Origin: an uncultured Phycisphaerales bacterium
GTDB lineage: Bacteria; Planctomycetota; Phycisphaerae; Phycisphaerales; UBA1924
Direction: 5' to 3'
Assembly (NCBI GenBank): GCA_937871915.1
Contig: CALMPG010000199.1
Span: 1-44,755 of the forward strand
DNA length: 44,755 nucleotides
Shown here piece by piece: positions 7,962 through 18,900 of the stretch. A program made the translations under genes and the position numbers. Each line of letters begins with the position of its first letter. Position 1 is the first letter of the stretch. The notes under the pieces are model-generated. The model worked only from the letters and a program-made list of their open reading frames with translations, did no database searches and was not told the DNA's origin.

Positions 7962-9020
7962 ATGCCCATGACCAAGTCCATGCCGCAGATTCGAGCCGCC
8001 GTTGTGGCCGCGCTGGTGGCGCTGGTGATGTGGTTCTTCGCCGAGGGCGAGGGGGTGTCCACCCGCACGGTGGTGATGTCGGTGTCGTTCGCGTCCGAGC
8101 CGGTGGGGGATCTGCTGGTGGTGCCGGATGTGGGGTTCAAGGGCGTGGTGCGGGTGACGCTGGAGGGCACGACGCGGACGATCGACGCGGCGGCGGCGGC
8201 CGTTGGGAACGAGCTCCAACTGAAGCCCGGCTCGCCGGGCGTTCCGGTCTCTCCCGGGCAGCAGAGCGTGGACCTGCGCGAGGCGATCGGGAGTTTGCCG
8301 AGCGTGAGGGGGATGGGGAGCACGCTGGCGCAGATCGAGCCCAAGGCGGTGGTGGTGAACGTGGTTCGGCTGGTGTCGAAGGAGCTGCCCGTGCGTGCGG
8401 AACTGGGGGTTGGCGGGGCGGACCTGGCGCTCGATGTGGAGCCGACGTGCACGCCGTCCACGGTGACGCTGCGCGTTCCGGCGGGGGACGCGGATCGGAT
8501 CTCCGAGGGGGCGTTCGCGGTGGCCGTTGTCAGCGGGCCCGAGTTGCGCCGGATCGTTGCGAGGGGGAGCGCGGCGTTCGCGAACGGGGGCGTGCAGGTG
8601 CTCCAGGGGCTGGTCCGTCTGCCCGACGAGGCGCTCGGGATGGACCCGATCGTGGTCACGCCCGAACAGGTGAGCGTCACGCTCCGGCTCAAGCGGAAGG
8701 TGGGCGTGCTGAAGCTGCCGACGGTGCCGGTGTGGATCTCGTTGCCCTCGACCGAGGACGCGGGGAAGTGGACCATCGAGGTTCAGGACAAGGTCGTGAC
8801 GGACGTGACCCTCACCGGGCCGGCGGAGGAGCTCGAGCGGATCCGCTCGGGGGAGATCGAGGTTCGGGCGATGGTTGAGCTCTCCAGCGAGGATCTGGCC
8901 AGAGGCGTGACCAGCAAGCCGGCGTCGTTTCCCGGGCTGCCGACGGGGGTGACGGCGACGGCGAATCAGGTGCGGCTGGCGAAGGTGGTCCGTCGGGAAC
9001 CCGAAAAGGCCCGTCCGTAG
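7962..9020 (+). CDS. cdaR: YbbR/CdaR-like regulator of the diadenylate cyclase
   Basis: 352 residues with one N-terminal membrane anchor (about 7-24, IRAAVVAALVALVMWFFAEG) and an extracytoplasmic part made of repeated beta-rich YbbR-like units of roughly 80-90 residues. YbbR proteins bind CdaA and modulate c-di-AMP synthesis in Firmicutes. Sequence conservation is low, so the call rests on architecture (anchor, WFFAEG-like membrane exit, repeated 'V(T/R)LEGTxRxID' and 'VTLTGPAEELERI' strands) plus position 10 bases after cdaA. ATG 7962 is chosen over a later ATG 7968; both precede the hydrophobic segment. Start sites further upstream lie inside cdaA. Confidence 0.82.
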   Translation: MPMTKSMPQIRAAVVAALVALVMWFFAEGEGVSTRTVVMSVSFASEPVGDLLVVPDVGFKGVVRVTLEGTTRTIDAAAAAVGNELQLKPGSPGVPVSPGQQSVDLREAIGSLPSVRGMGSTLAQIEPKAVVVNVVRLVSKELPVRAELGVGGADLALDVEPTCTPSTVTLRVPAGDADRISEGAFAVAVVSGPELRRIVARGSAAFANGGVQVLQGLVRLPDEALGMDPIVVTPEQVSVTLRLKRKVGVLKLPTVPVWISLPSTEDAGKWTIEVQDKVVTDVTLTGPAEELERIRSGEIEVRAMVELSSEDLARGVTSKPASFPGLPTGVTATANQVRLAKVVRREPEKARP

Positions 9021-9164
9021 TCGTTTGTTCGGGATTTCTTGGGGAGGGTGGGGCCGCGCGACCCCTCGCCAGATTGATGAAAGTGGGAGGGGTGTGCGCT
9101 ACCCTTGGCTCCCCTCGGAAGCCCCGCGGGCCACCCGAACTTCCCAAGACTCTCAGGAACGACC

Positions 9165-10742
<1,578 letters not shown>

Positions 10743-10780
10743 GCCCGGTCGGCGACGGGCGGCATTGCATGGAGTCCCGA

Positions 10781-10807
10781 GGGTCCGCGCCGGCGCGGAC
10801 CCTTTTT
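10781..10807 (+). terminator. Intrinsic terminator after atpA
   Basis: Perfect 22-base palindrome from 10781 to 10802 (arms GGGTCCGCGC / GCGCGGACCC around a central CG) followed by TTTTT at 10803-10807. It ends the atpA transcript 38 bases after the stop. Confidence 0.92.
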
Positions 10808-10902
10808 CCTGCGTGCAAGGGCTGACCGCCTCCGCGACATCTTTCCGCATGGAGGGAGCGGTGGGGGGATAGGCGTGCGGCATGGGAAATGGAGGTGCGC
10901 TT

Positions 10903-12411
10903 ATGCGCTCCACGATGTCGGCGTGTGCTCGGTGTGCCCGTTCGCTCCCGGGGCTTGCGGTCGCGGCGGCGACGCTCTGTTGCCGTTCGGCGCCGGCGGG
11001 GCCGGTCGCCTCGGGCTCGCTGCGATTCGAGCTCGAGACGGTGGCGTCCGGCCTGGTGGCCCCGGTTCAGGTCAAGGCCCCCGCGGACGGGTCCGGGAGG
11101 CTGTTCGTCGTGGATCAGGCCGGGACCATCCGGGTGATCCAGAACCGCGTGCTGCTCGCGGCGCCGCTGCTCGACTTGTCGGGCACGATCGTGGCCGTCA
11201 ATCCGGGATACGACGAGCGCGGCCTGCTCGGGCTCGCGTTCCATCCGCAGTTCGCGACGAACGGTCGATTCTTCGTCCGCTATTCGCGCCCGCGGGCCGC
11301 GGTCGCGGGCGATGTGTGCGGCAATCCGCCGTTCGGATGCCACACGGAGGTGCTGGCGGAGTACGCGGTGAGCCCGCCCTCGGCGAACGTGGCGAATCCC
11401 GCGGGGACGGTGCTGTTCACGGTGGACAAGCCGCAGTTCAACCACAACGGGGGCGGGATCGCGTTCGGTCCGGATGGATTCCTGTACTTCACGATGGGCG
11501 ACGGCGGGGGCGCCAACGACGGGCTGGCGGACACGCCGCCCTCCCACGGGCCGACGGGCAATGCGCAGAACCTCGCCGTCCCGATGGGGAAGGTGGTTCG
11601 CCTGGATGTGAGCGTTCCCGGCGCGGCGACGGCGCCGGCGGGCAACCCGTTCTTCTCGACCCCGGGGGCCTTCGCGGGGATCTACGCGCTGGGTCTGCGG
11701 AATCCGTACGATTTCTCGTTCGACGATCTCGGCCCCGGCGCCACGAACGAGCTCATCGTCGCCGACGTCGGTCAGGACGCGTTCGAGGAGCTCGACGTCG
11801 TCACGATCGGCGGCAACTACGGATGGCCGGTCCGCGAGGGCCTTCATTGTTTCGACCCGTTTGGCCCCACCGTTCCTCCGGCCAACTGCCCGAGCGCCGG
11901 GCTCATCGACCCGAAGTTCGAGTATCCGCACACGGTCGGTCTGGCGATCATCGGTGGCTATGTGTATCGCGGCTCGTCGTTTCCCGGGCTGGTCGGCAAG
12001 TACCTCTTCGGCGACTTCTCCACCGGGTTCGGCGTGGCCGACGGGCACCTGTTCTACTCGGACATGAGCCCGCCGGGCGGCCCCGCGTCGCCGGGGCCGA
12101 TGCTGCGTCCGGTGCTCGGGGGCAACGACCGAACGCTCGCCCGCTACGTCAAGGGCATGGGCCGCGATGAGCGTGGCGAGGTGTACGTGCTGGTTTCGAC
12201 GGTGCTGGGACCCTCTGGAAGCAGCGGGGAGGTGCTGCGCATCGTGCCCTGCCCGGCGGACTTTGACGGCTCTGGAGGTCTGGAAGTCCTCGACATTTTT
12301 GGGTTTCTCAACGCCTGGCTCTCGGGCGATCCTCGGGCGGACTTCAACGGTGGCGGCCTTACCGTGCAGGACATCTTTGATTTCATCAACCGATGGTTTT
12401 CCGGGTGCTGA
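10903..12411 (+). CDS. Secreted PQQ-type sugar dehydrogenase (glucose/sorbosone family) with GC-type dockerin tail
   Basis: 502 residues. ATG 10903 is set by a perfect GGAGGT 6 bases upstream (10891-10896); an ATG at 10882 is less good. A signal peptide occupies about 1-35 (LPGLAVAAATLCCRSAPAG). The six-bladed propeller of the glucose/sorbosone dehydrogenase family covers about 38-440: DERGLLGLAFHPQF, FNHNGGGIAFGPDGFLYFTM with the catalytic His, GLRNPYDFSFD, VADVGQDAFEELD, GGNYGWP and GGYVYRG. Such enzymes oxidise aldoses with PQQ and Ca2+ in the periplasm or outside; the substrate here is unknown. Residues about 452-502 hold two Asp-rich repeats (DFDGSGGLEVLDIFGFLNAW and DFNGGGLTVQDIFDFINRWF) ending in Ser-Gly-Cys. 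First gene of the exoprotein island; no terminator is evident after it. Confidence 0.9.
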   Translation: MRSTMSACARCARSLPGLAVAAATLCCRSAPAGPVASGSLRFELETVASGLVAPVQVKAPADGSGRLFVVDQAGTIRVIQNRVLLAAPLLDLSGTIVAVNPGYDERGLLGLAFHPQFATNGRFFVRYSRPRAAVAGDVCGNPPFGCHTEVLAEYAVSPPSANVANPAGTVLFTVDKPQFNHNGGGIAFGPDGFLYFTMGDGGGANDGLADTPPSHGPTGNAQNLAVPMGKVVRLDVSVPGAATAPAGNPFFSTPGAFAGIYALGLRNPYDFSFDDLGPGATNELIVADVGQDAFEELDVVTIGGNYGWPVREGLHCFDPFGPTVPPANCPSAGLIDPKFEYPHTVGLAIIGGYVYRGSSFPGLVGKYLFGDFSTGFGVADGHLFYSDMSPPGGPASPGPMLRPVLGGNDRTLARYVKGMGRDERGEVYVLVSTVLGPSGSSGEVLRIVPCPADFDGSGGLEVLDIFGFLNAWLSGDPRADFNGGGLTVQDIFDFINRWFSGC

Positions 12412-12615
12412 GCGGTCGTGCCGGCTGGCTCTGGCCGGTTGCCCTGAGAACGCTATCAGAATGAGGAGCGATCTCGCGAATCTGTTCTGGCGGTTTGCTT
12501 GCCGAACGGAACAAGGGGAGCGATGATCTCGGATAATCACGGTCGAAATGGGCGGCCCGATCGAGGCCGCACCCTATCAGTTCCCAATCATCCCCGCGTC
12601 TGCCAGGAATAGCCC

Positions 12616-15600
12616 ATGTCGAGCCTGCTGAGGAACGGCCGCGTCTGCCGGCCGATGGTTGTGTTGGGTGTGTTCGGTTGTGCCTTGGTGGGGCGCGCAA
12701 TGGCGGATTCCCCCCGCGAGCTCGACGCCCCGGAGGCCACGAGCCGGGCATCGGTGGGCTCGAGCCTCATGGCCCGGGCGATGGTCGCGGCGGCCGAGCG
12801 CCGTGCGGAGGCCGCCGGTGGGGCGGCGATGTGCTTTGTCGAGAATCCGACGCCCGAGCAGCTGGCCAACATCATGAACATGTTCCAGGCGCTCCCGCCG
12901 ACGCTGGCGAACAGCCTGGAGCCGCGGTACCGGACGGCGGGCACGGTGTGGGTGAACAACGGGGCGCAGGGGTCGAGCAACCAGGCGCGGGCGGCGAACC
13001 TGACGTACTCGTTTCCGGCCGACGGGGTGGCGTGGGGCGACGGGCAGAACGGGCCGTCGGCGCCGAACAACCTGCACGCGAGCCTGCAGTCGCTGTTCGG
13101 CTCGACCAACGAGGATCGCGGGCTGGAGCTCATCCGGCAGGGGTTGTGCTCGTGGCGCCGATTCGGCGGGCTGACCTACACCGAAATCGCCGACAACAAC
13201 AGCGTGTTTTCGACGAGTGCCGCGCATGTCTCGACGCGCGGCGACATCCGGATCGGGTCGAACGCGCAGGGCACGACCAGCGGCGTGCTGGCGTACAACC
13301 AGTTCCCGACGGGCGGGTCGGACATGACGATCAACTCGGACTGGTTCCCGGCGTCGGCGGGGGCGCTCGGATCGGCGACGAACAACTACCGGTACCTGCG
13401 GGACGTGGTCTCGCACGAGCACGGGCACGGCCTGGGCTTTATCCACCCGGTTCCCTGCGACTCGAGCAAGCTCATGGAGCCGTTCATCCACACCAACACC
13501 GATGGGTGTCTGGTGGACGAGTTCCGCGGCATGGGCCGCAACTACGGCGATCGCCGGAGCGGCAACAGCAGCGGAGCGCTGGCGACGGACTGGGGCAACC
13601 TCACCACGCCGGTGCTCAAGTCCGTGATCGAGCGGAACCTCTCGACCAACGGCTCGGCCGGGGCCAACGGGAGCGGCGCGGACTGGTTCAAGTTCACGAT
13701 CGACACGGCCCAGACGGTGGCCATCACCGTGAATCCGACCGGGGGGTCGTACACCGAGGGGCAGCAGTCCAGCGGGTGCAACGGCACGACCTCGACGGTG
13801 GTCGCCTCGCAGGCCGGGAACCTGAACGTCGAGCTGCGCAGCGGGGCCAACGGGGCGAGTGTGCTGCAGACGGCCGACACCGCCGGCGCGGGCGCGGCCG
13901 AGCTGCTCGGCGCCGGCACCCTCGGCGCGGGGACGTACTGGGTCAGGGTGTTCGACGCGGGCCCGAACGCGAATCAGACGGTGCAGCTCTACGACCTCAC
14001 GATGCGGGTGGGAACGGCGAAGGCTCCCCCGGTGGCGGTGGCGGGATTGCACAAGCGGATCCAGGCCGGGAAGAACTGCTTCTTCTTCGGGAACATCAAC
14101 TCGTACGCCACGGACACGGGGCCGACGGGCGGGGCCAACTCGCTGTCGTACTTCTGGGATCTTGACGGCAACGGCACGTTCGGGGGCGGGATCGACTCGG
14201 GCTCGTCGCAGCCGGTGGTGACGGGCGGGTATCCGTCGAACGGGACGTACCCGGTGACGCTGCGCGTGACCGATTCCAATGGGCTGACCTCGACGGACAC
14301 GATCAACGTGGTCGTGTTCGGGGCGACGGCGACGATCACGGGCGTCTCGCCGAGCAGCGCGGACCCGGGGGTCGGGGGGGCGACGGTTCCGGTGACGATC
14401 ACGGGGGCGAACCTGCGGGGCGTGACCAGCGCCGGGCAGTTCGAGGTGTCGGGGACGGGTGTGAGCGTGATCGGAACGCCGGTCGTCAACGCGCTGGGGA
14501 CGCAGGTGACGGGGCTCTCGTTCGTGCTGGCCGCGGGGGCGAGCGGATCGGCACGGGACGTGAGCGTGACCAACTCGGATGGGTCGGGGACCGCCGGCGG
14601 GAACGCGACGGGGATCGGGCGGTTCACCGTGAACGGGGAGTGCACGCCGCCGGTCGTTCTGGCCCAACCGCAGAGCCAGGCCCAGTGCCCGGGCGGGGCG
14701 GTGACGTTCAACGTCGGCGCGACGGCGGGATCGGGTGGGCCCCTGGCGTACCAGTGGCGCAAGAACGCCGCGCCCATCGACGGGGCGACGGGGTCGATCC
14801 TGTCGATCTCGAACCTGACGGCCGGCGACTCCGGGGCGTATGACTGCGTGGTGAGCAACCCGTGCGGGCCGACGGTCACGGACGCGGCGGACCTTTCGGT
14901 CGACGCCACGGGGATCTCGGACCAGCCCTCGGCGCAAACCGCCTGCCTGGGCGGATCGGCGACGTTCACGATCGGCGTGGGCGGCACGGCCGACTTGCAG
15001 TGGCGGAAGGATGGGGCGGACATCGTCGGGGCGACGGGGCCGTCTCTGGTCATCGACCCCGTCGAGCCCGGCGACGCCGGCGTGTACGACTGCGCCGTGC
15101 TCACCGCGTGCGACCTGGTGATCTCGGATCCGGCGGCGCTGACCATCGGCGGGGGCGTGAGCGTGCAGGTGCAGCCGGTGTCGGCGTCGGTGTGCGAGGG
15201 ATCGTCGGTGGTGCTGACCTTCGGCGTGAGCGGGGCGACGGGCTATCAGTGGCGCAAGGGCGGGGAAGACATCCCCGGAGCCACGTCATCCACGCTGGAG
15301 TTCCAATCCACGACCATGGCCGACGCGGGCGCGTACGACTGCGTCGTGGCCAGCGCGTGCGGGGGCGTGGCGTCGAGCGTCGCCACGCTGGGGGTCTGCT
15401 CGGCTGTGAGCATCGGGACCCAGCCGGTGGCGCGAGTGGCGTGCCCCGGATCGTCGGCGACGTTCACCGTGGGGGCGTCGGGGTCGCTTCTGGCCTATCA
15501 GTGGCGAAGGGACGGAGAGCCGATCGAGGGCGCGACGGGACCCTCGCTGGTCGTGTCGCCGGTTGGCGCGGCGAGCGCCGGCCTGTACGACTGCGTGGTC

Positions 15601-15813
15601 GAGAACTGCTGCCAGCGGGCAACTTCCGCGTCCGTCGGGCTGAGCGTGTGCGTGGCGGACTACAACTGCTCGGGCACGCTGACGGTGGAGGACATATTCG
15701 ACTATCTCAACGGGTGGCTGGCCGTGGCGCCCGCGGCGGATGTGAACGGGGTGGATGGCGTGACCGTTCAGGATATTTTCGACTTTCTGAACAGCTGGCT
15801 CGCGGGATGTTGA
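12616..15813 (+). CDS. Secreted metzincin-type metalloprotease with PPC, PKD, Ig-like repeats and dockerin tail
   Basis: 1065 residues. Signal peptide 1-30 (cleavage predicted after GRAMA). The catalytic zinc site HEHGHGLGFIH is at 267-277 (HExxHxxGxxH), followed by LMEP near 285-288 as a probable Met-turn, so a matrixin-like metzincin domain spans about 60-320. Next come a bacterial pre-peptidase C-terminal-like domain (about 335-460), a PKD domain (about 475-568, with SYFWDLDGNGTFGGG), an IPT-like domain (about 569-675), and four Ig-like domains (about 676-1012), each with YQWRK/LQWRK and a D(S/A)GxYDC signature. The tail at 1013-1065 has two dockerin-like repeats ending LNSWLAGC. The start codon has AGGAA 8 bases upstream. 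It is likely exported and anchored at the surface; its substrate is unknown. Confidence 0.9.
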   Translation: MSSLLRNGRVCRPMVVLGVFGCALVGRAMADSPRELDAPEATSRASVGSSLMARAMVAAAERRAEAAGGAAMCFVENPTPEQLANIMNMFQALPPTLANSLEPRYRTAGTVWVNNGAQGSSNQARAANLTYSFPADGVAWGDGQNGPSAPNNLHASLQSLFGSTNEDRGLELIRQGLCSWRRFGGLTYTEIADNNSVFSTSAAHVSTRGDIRIGSNAQGTTSGVLAYNQFPTGGSDMTINSDWFPASAGALGSATNNYRYLRDVVSHEHGHGLGFIHPVPCDSSKLMEPFIHTNTDGCLVDEFRGMGRNYGDRRSGNSSGALATDWGNLTTPVLKSVIERNLSTNGSAGANGSGADWFKFTIDTAQTVAITVNPTGGSYTEGQQSSGCNGTTSTVVASQAGNLNVELRSGANGASVLQTADTAGAGAAELLGAGTLGAGTYWVRVFDAGPNANQTVQLYDLTMRVGTAKAPPVAVAGLHKRIQAGKNCFFFGNINSYATDTGPTGGANSLSYFWDLDGNGTFGGGIDSGSSQPVVTGGYPSNGTYPVTLRVTDSNGLTSTDTINVVVFGATATITGVSPSSADPGVGGATVPVTITGANLRGVTSAGQFEVSGTGVSVIGTPVVNALGTQVTGLSFVLAAGASGSARDVSVTNSDGSGTAGGNATGIGRFTVNGECTPPVVLAQPQSQAQCPGGAVTFNVGATAGSGGPLAYQWRKNAAPIDGATGSILSISNLTAGDSGAYDCVVSNPCGPTVTDAADLSVDATGISDQPSAQTACLGGSATFTIGVGGTADLQWRKDGADIVGATGPSLVIDPVEPGDAGVYDCAVLTACDLVISDPAALTIGGGVSVQVQPVSASVCEGSSVVLTFGVSGATGYQWRKGGEDIPGATSSTLEFQSTTMADAGAYDCVVASACGGVASSVATLGVCSAVSIGTQPVARVACPGSSATFTVGASGSLLAYQWRRDGEPIEGATGPSLVVSPVGAASAGLYDCVVENCCQRATSASVGLSVCVADYNCSGTLTVEDIFDYLNGWLAVAPAADVNGVDGVTVQDIFDFLNSWLAGC

Positions 15814-15975
15814 TTCCGGCGGCGTGCCCGGCCCAAGTGGACGGCTGGCCGCGCCGATAGGGGACGGGGGATCGCCCTCGCGCATCCTGAGCGAACGTTC
15901 ATGGGTCAGGCGTGCGACCGGTGCCATACTTCAAGGCCAGATCGACTCCGACTCGCCCGCCACCAAGAGGTGCCC

Positions 15976-18900
15976 ATGACCATCCGGCCGATCTTCCGCC
16001 CGCCGACGCTGCCCGTGTTGACGATCCTGGCCGTGGCTCTGGCGGCGGGGATCGCGAACGGGCAGGTCGTCGACACGCGCATCCCGCTCAACTACAACTT
16101 CCACGGGATGGCGCACCCCGGCGAGGCGCCCTCGAACAATCCGGGCGGCAGCGCCGATCTTCCGCAGGGGTATCGCTCGATCTCGGACCGGGGGCTGATC
16201 TTCGACGCGACCAACGCGCACTCCATCGCGGCGTACTCGGGGCAGAACATCGGGGCGACGGGGCTCTCGTACGCGTTCTACGACACGCTGGGCCCGGCGT
16301 CGAATCCGAGCGGGCTGGACATCGTCCACCTCGGGTCGCGCTGCGCGGGCGGGATCGGGGCGATCAACGCGTACGAGGCGGCGGTCAACACCGCGACCAC
16401 CGTCGGCATCGCGCCGGCGTGGAACGTGTGCGACCAGAGCGGCACGCCGGGAGTGAGCGAGCAGGTGACGACGCTCTGGCCCGGGGTGGTGATCGACCCG
16501 TACACCGAGATCGGGATTCTGTATCACGGCTCGAACGGGGGCGGCGTGTTCAACGTGGTGCTCGGGTTCTCGGATGCGACGACGCTGCCGGCGATCTCGC
16601 TCGCGTGCCCGGACTGGTTCAACAACCCGGCCGATCCGGCGATCGTGGCGAACATGCCTCTCTCGGTGCAGCAGAAGTTGCGCCACACCGAGGGAGCGAC
16701 GGCGTTCGTGACGTTCCAGGGGGCGACGAACAACGATGCCCCGCGAATCTCGGCGTGGAACACGTCGAACCTGGGGAACAACCTGAACGTCATGGAGGCG
16801 GTGATCAGCGTGCCGATGGTCGTGTCGGGCGTGGGCGTGGGCACGGGATCGTGGGGCGCGCACCCGGAGGTGGTGGGCAAGACGCTCACGTCGATCGCGT
16901 TCGTGAACGCGGGGCCGGAGGTGACGTTCTCGGGCGCTCGCGGGTACGCGGTGTTCGCCGCGACGGTGCGGACGGGCCAGCCGGTGAACGCGGCGTGCGA
17001 GACGGCGACGACGGTGGCGGCGGGGGACACGGCGGCGGGGAACGTGCGGGCGTTCGGGAGCACGGCGTCGTCGTGCGGGACGGGGGACACCTCGGCGGTG
17101 TGGTTCGCGTACACGGCGACGGGGAGCAACGTCGTGGACGCCCGAACCTGCGGGGGCTCGACGAGCTTCGACACGACGCTGGCGGTGTACACGGTCTGCG
17201 GCGGCCAGCCGATCGCCTGCGACGACAACGGATGCGCGGCCGGCTCGCGCGTGCAGTGGAACGCAACGTCGGGGACGCAGTACCTGCTGCGGGTGGCGGG
17301 CAACAGCGGGGCGACCGGGGCGTTCACGCTGCGCATCAACGACCCCGCCAATATCGACCTGCCGCTGCCGCTGGCGATGAACTTCAACGGCATCTGCCAT
17401 GGCGCGTCGGAGCAGACGCTCCCGGTCAACACGGGGACGGTCCACGAGAACCGGTGCGACCTGAATGGGTATCGCTCGATCGCGGACAAGGGGCTGCTGT
17501 GCGACGGGATCGCCACGAACTCGCTCAACTACGCCGGGACGTTCGGGTTCGACGGGATGGCGTACGCCGTCGTGGCCCAGCCGTACCAGCTCGACATCAT
17601 CCATCTGGGCGACCGGAACCTGGTGGCCAACTCGGGGGTCCAGTTCGTCACGGCGTGCCCGGCGTCGGGGACCACGACGGGCCAGGGCATGACGCCGTCG
17701 TGGTTGGCGGGTGGGGGGGGCGTGGATCAGACGGGACCGGTGACGACGGTGGTGTCGTCGCAGGCGATCGTGTTCGGGGCGGCGACGCGCCTGGGCGTGC
17801 TCTATCACGTGAGCAACGTGGGCTCGTCGGCGACGCTGGCAACGTTCGATGCGACGCTCGGGTTCACCGACGGCTCGTCCACGACGGTGACGATCACGGC
17901 GACGGACTGGGCCGGCACCAACGGGCAGGTGATGCCCGCGCCGGGGGCGGCGTCCGGGCTCGAGGTGCAGCGTGTGCTGGGGACATTCAAGGCCGTGGTG
18001 ACGGCGGACCAGGCGGTTGACACGACGGTGCCGGTCAAGGTGGATGAGGCCGTGATCTCCACCGCGGCCCTGATCGCCAGGGGGTTCAACCCGACGGGCA
18101 GAACGCTCGCATCGATCACGTTCGGCAATCCGCGATCGGGGAACGCGGCCGGCGACGCGTTCTCGTCGGGCTTCGCGATCTTCGCGGCCACGGTGCGCGA
18201 CCCGGCCTCGTTCAACCCGGACTACGGCCCGGGGGGCGTGGGGACGTTCACGCCCAATCCGGTCATCGCGGGGACGGGCGGCACGCTGCGGGTGGCGGTG
18301 TCGCGCGGCACGGGCTCACCGAACGCGGTTGCGTCGGTGGTCGTCAACGCCTCGGACGTGGGATTGAGCGGGGCGCTGGCGCTCAACGATTCGGGCACGG
18401 GCGGGGACGCGCTGGCGGGCGACAACATCTGGAGCGCGGCGATCGCCGTGCCGTTCGCCTCGCCAACGGGCGTGCGGTCGCTTCCCTTCACCGTGACCGA
18501 TGCGCAGAGCCGGACGGCCGCGGGGGCGATCGTGTTCACGGTCAACCCGCCGAATCCGGGCGACGAGCGTCGGCCGCTCACGCCCACGATCACCGAGCCC
18601 GGGGTGGTGGGGCAGGTCGTCAATGCCTTCGACGTGCACATGGTGACGGCGAACTTCGCCAGCCCGGTGCCCGCGCCCGGCACGCCGAACCATCTGTGCA
18701 GCGACTGGGAGATCTGGAAGACCAGCACGAGCACGCGGGTGTGGCGGGCGACGTGCGTGACCGACGGCGCGCTCAAGGTGCACATCCACCTTGCCGACGG
18801 CGTGTTCGAGGGGCCGTACGCGGGGCGCACGTTTCTGGAGTACAACACCGGTTTTTCGGTTCGCGTGCGGCATCGCGACGATTCGGGCGATCCGGTCTCG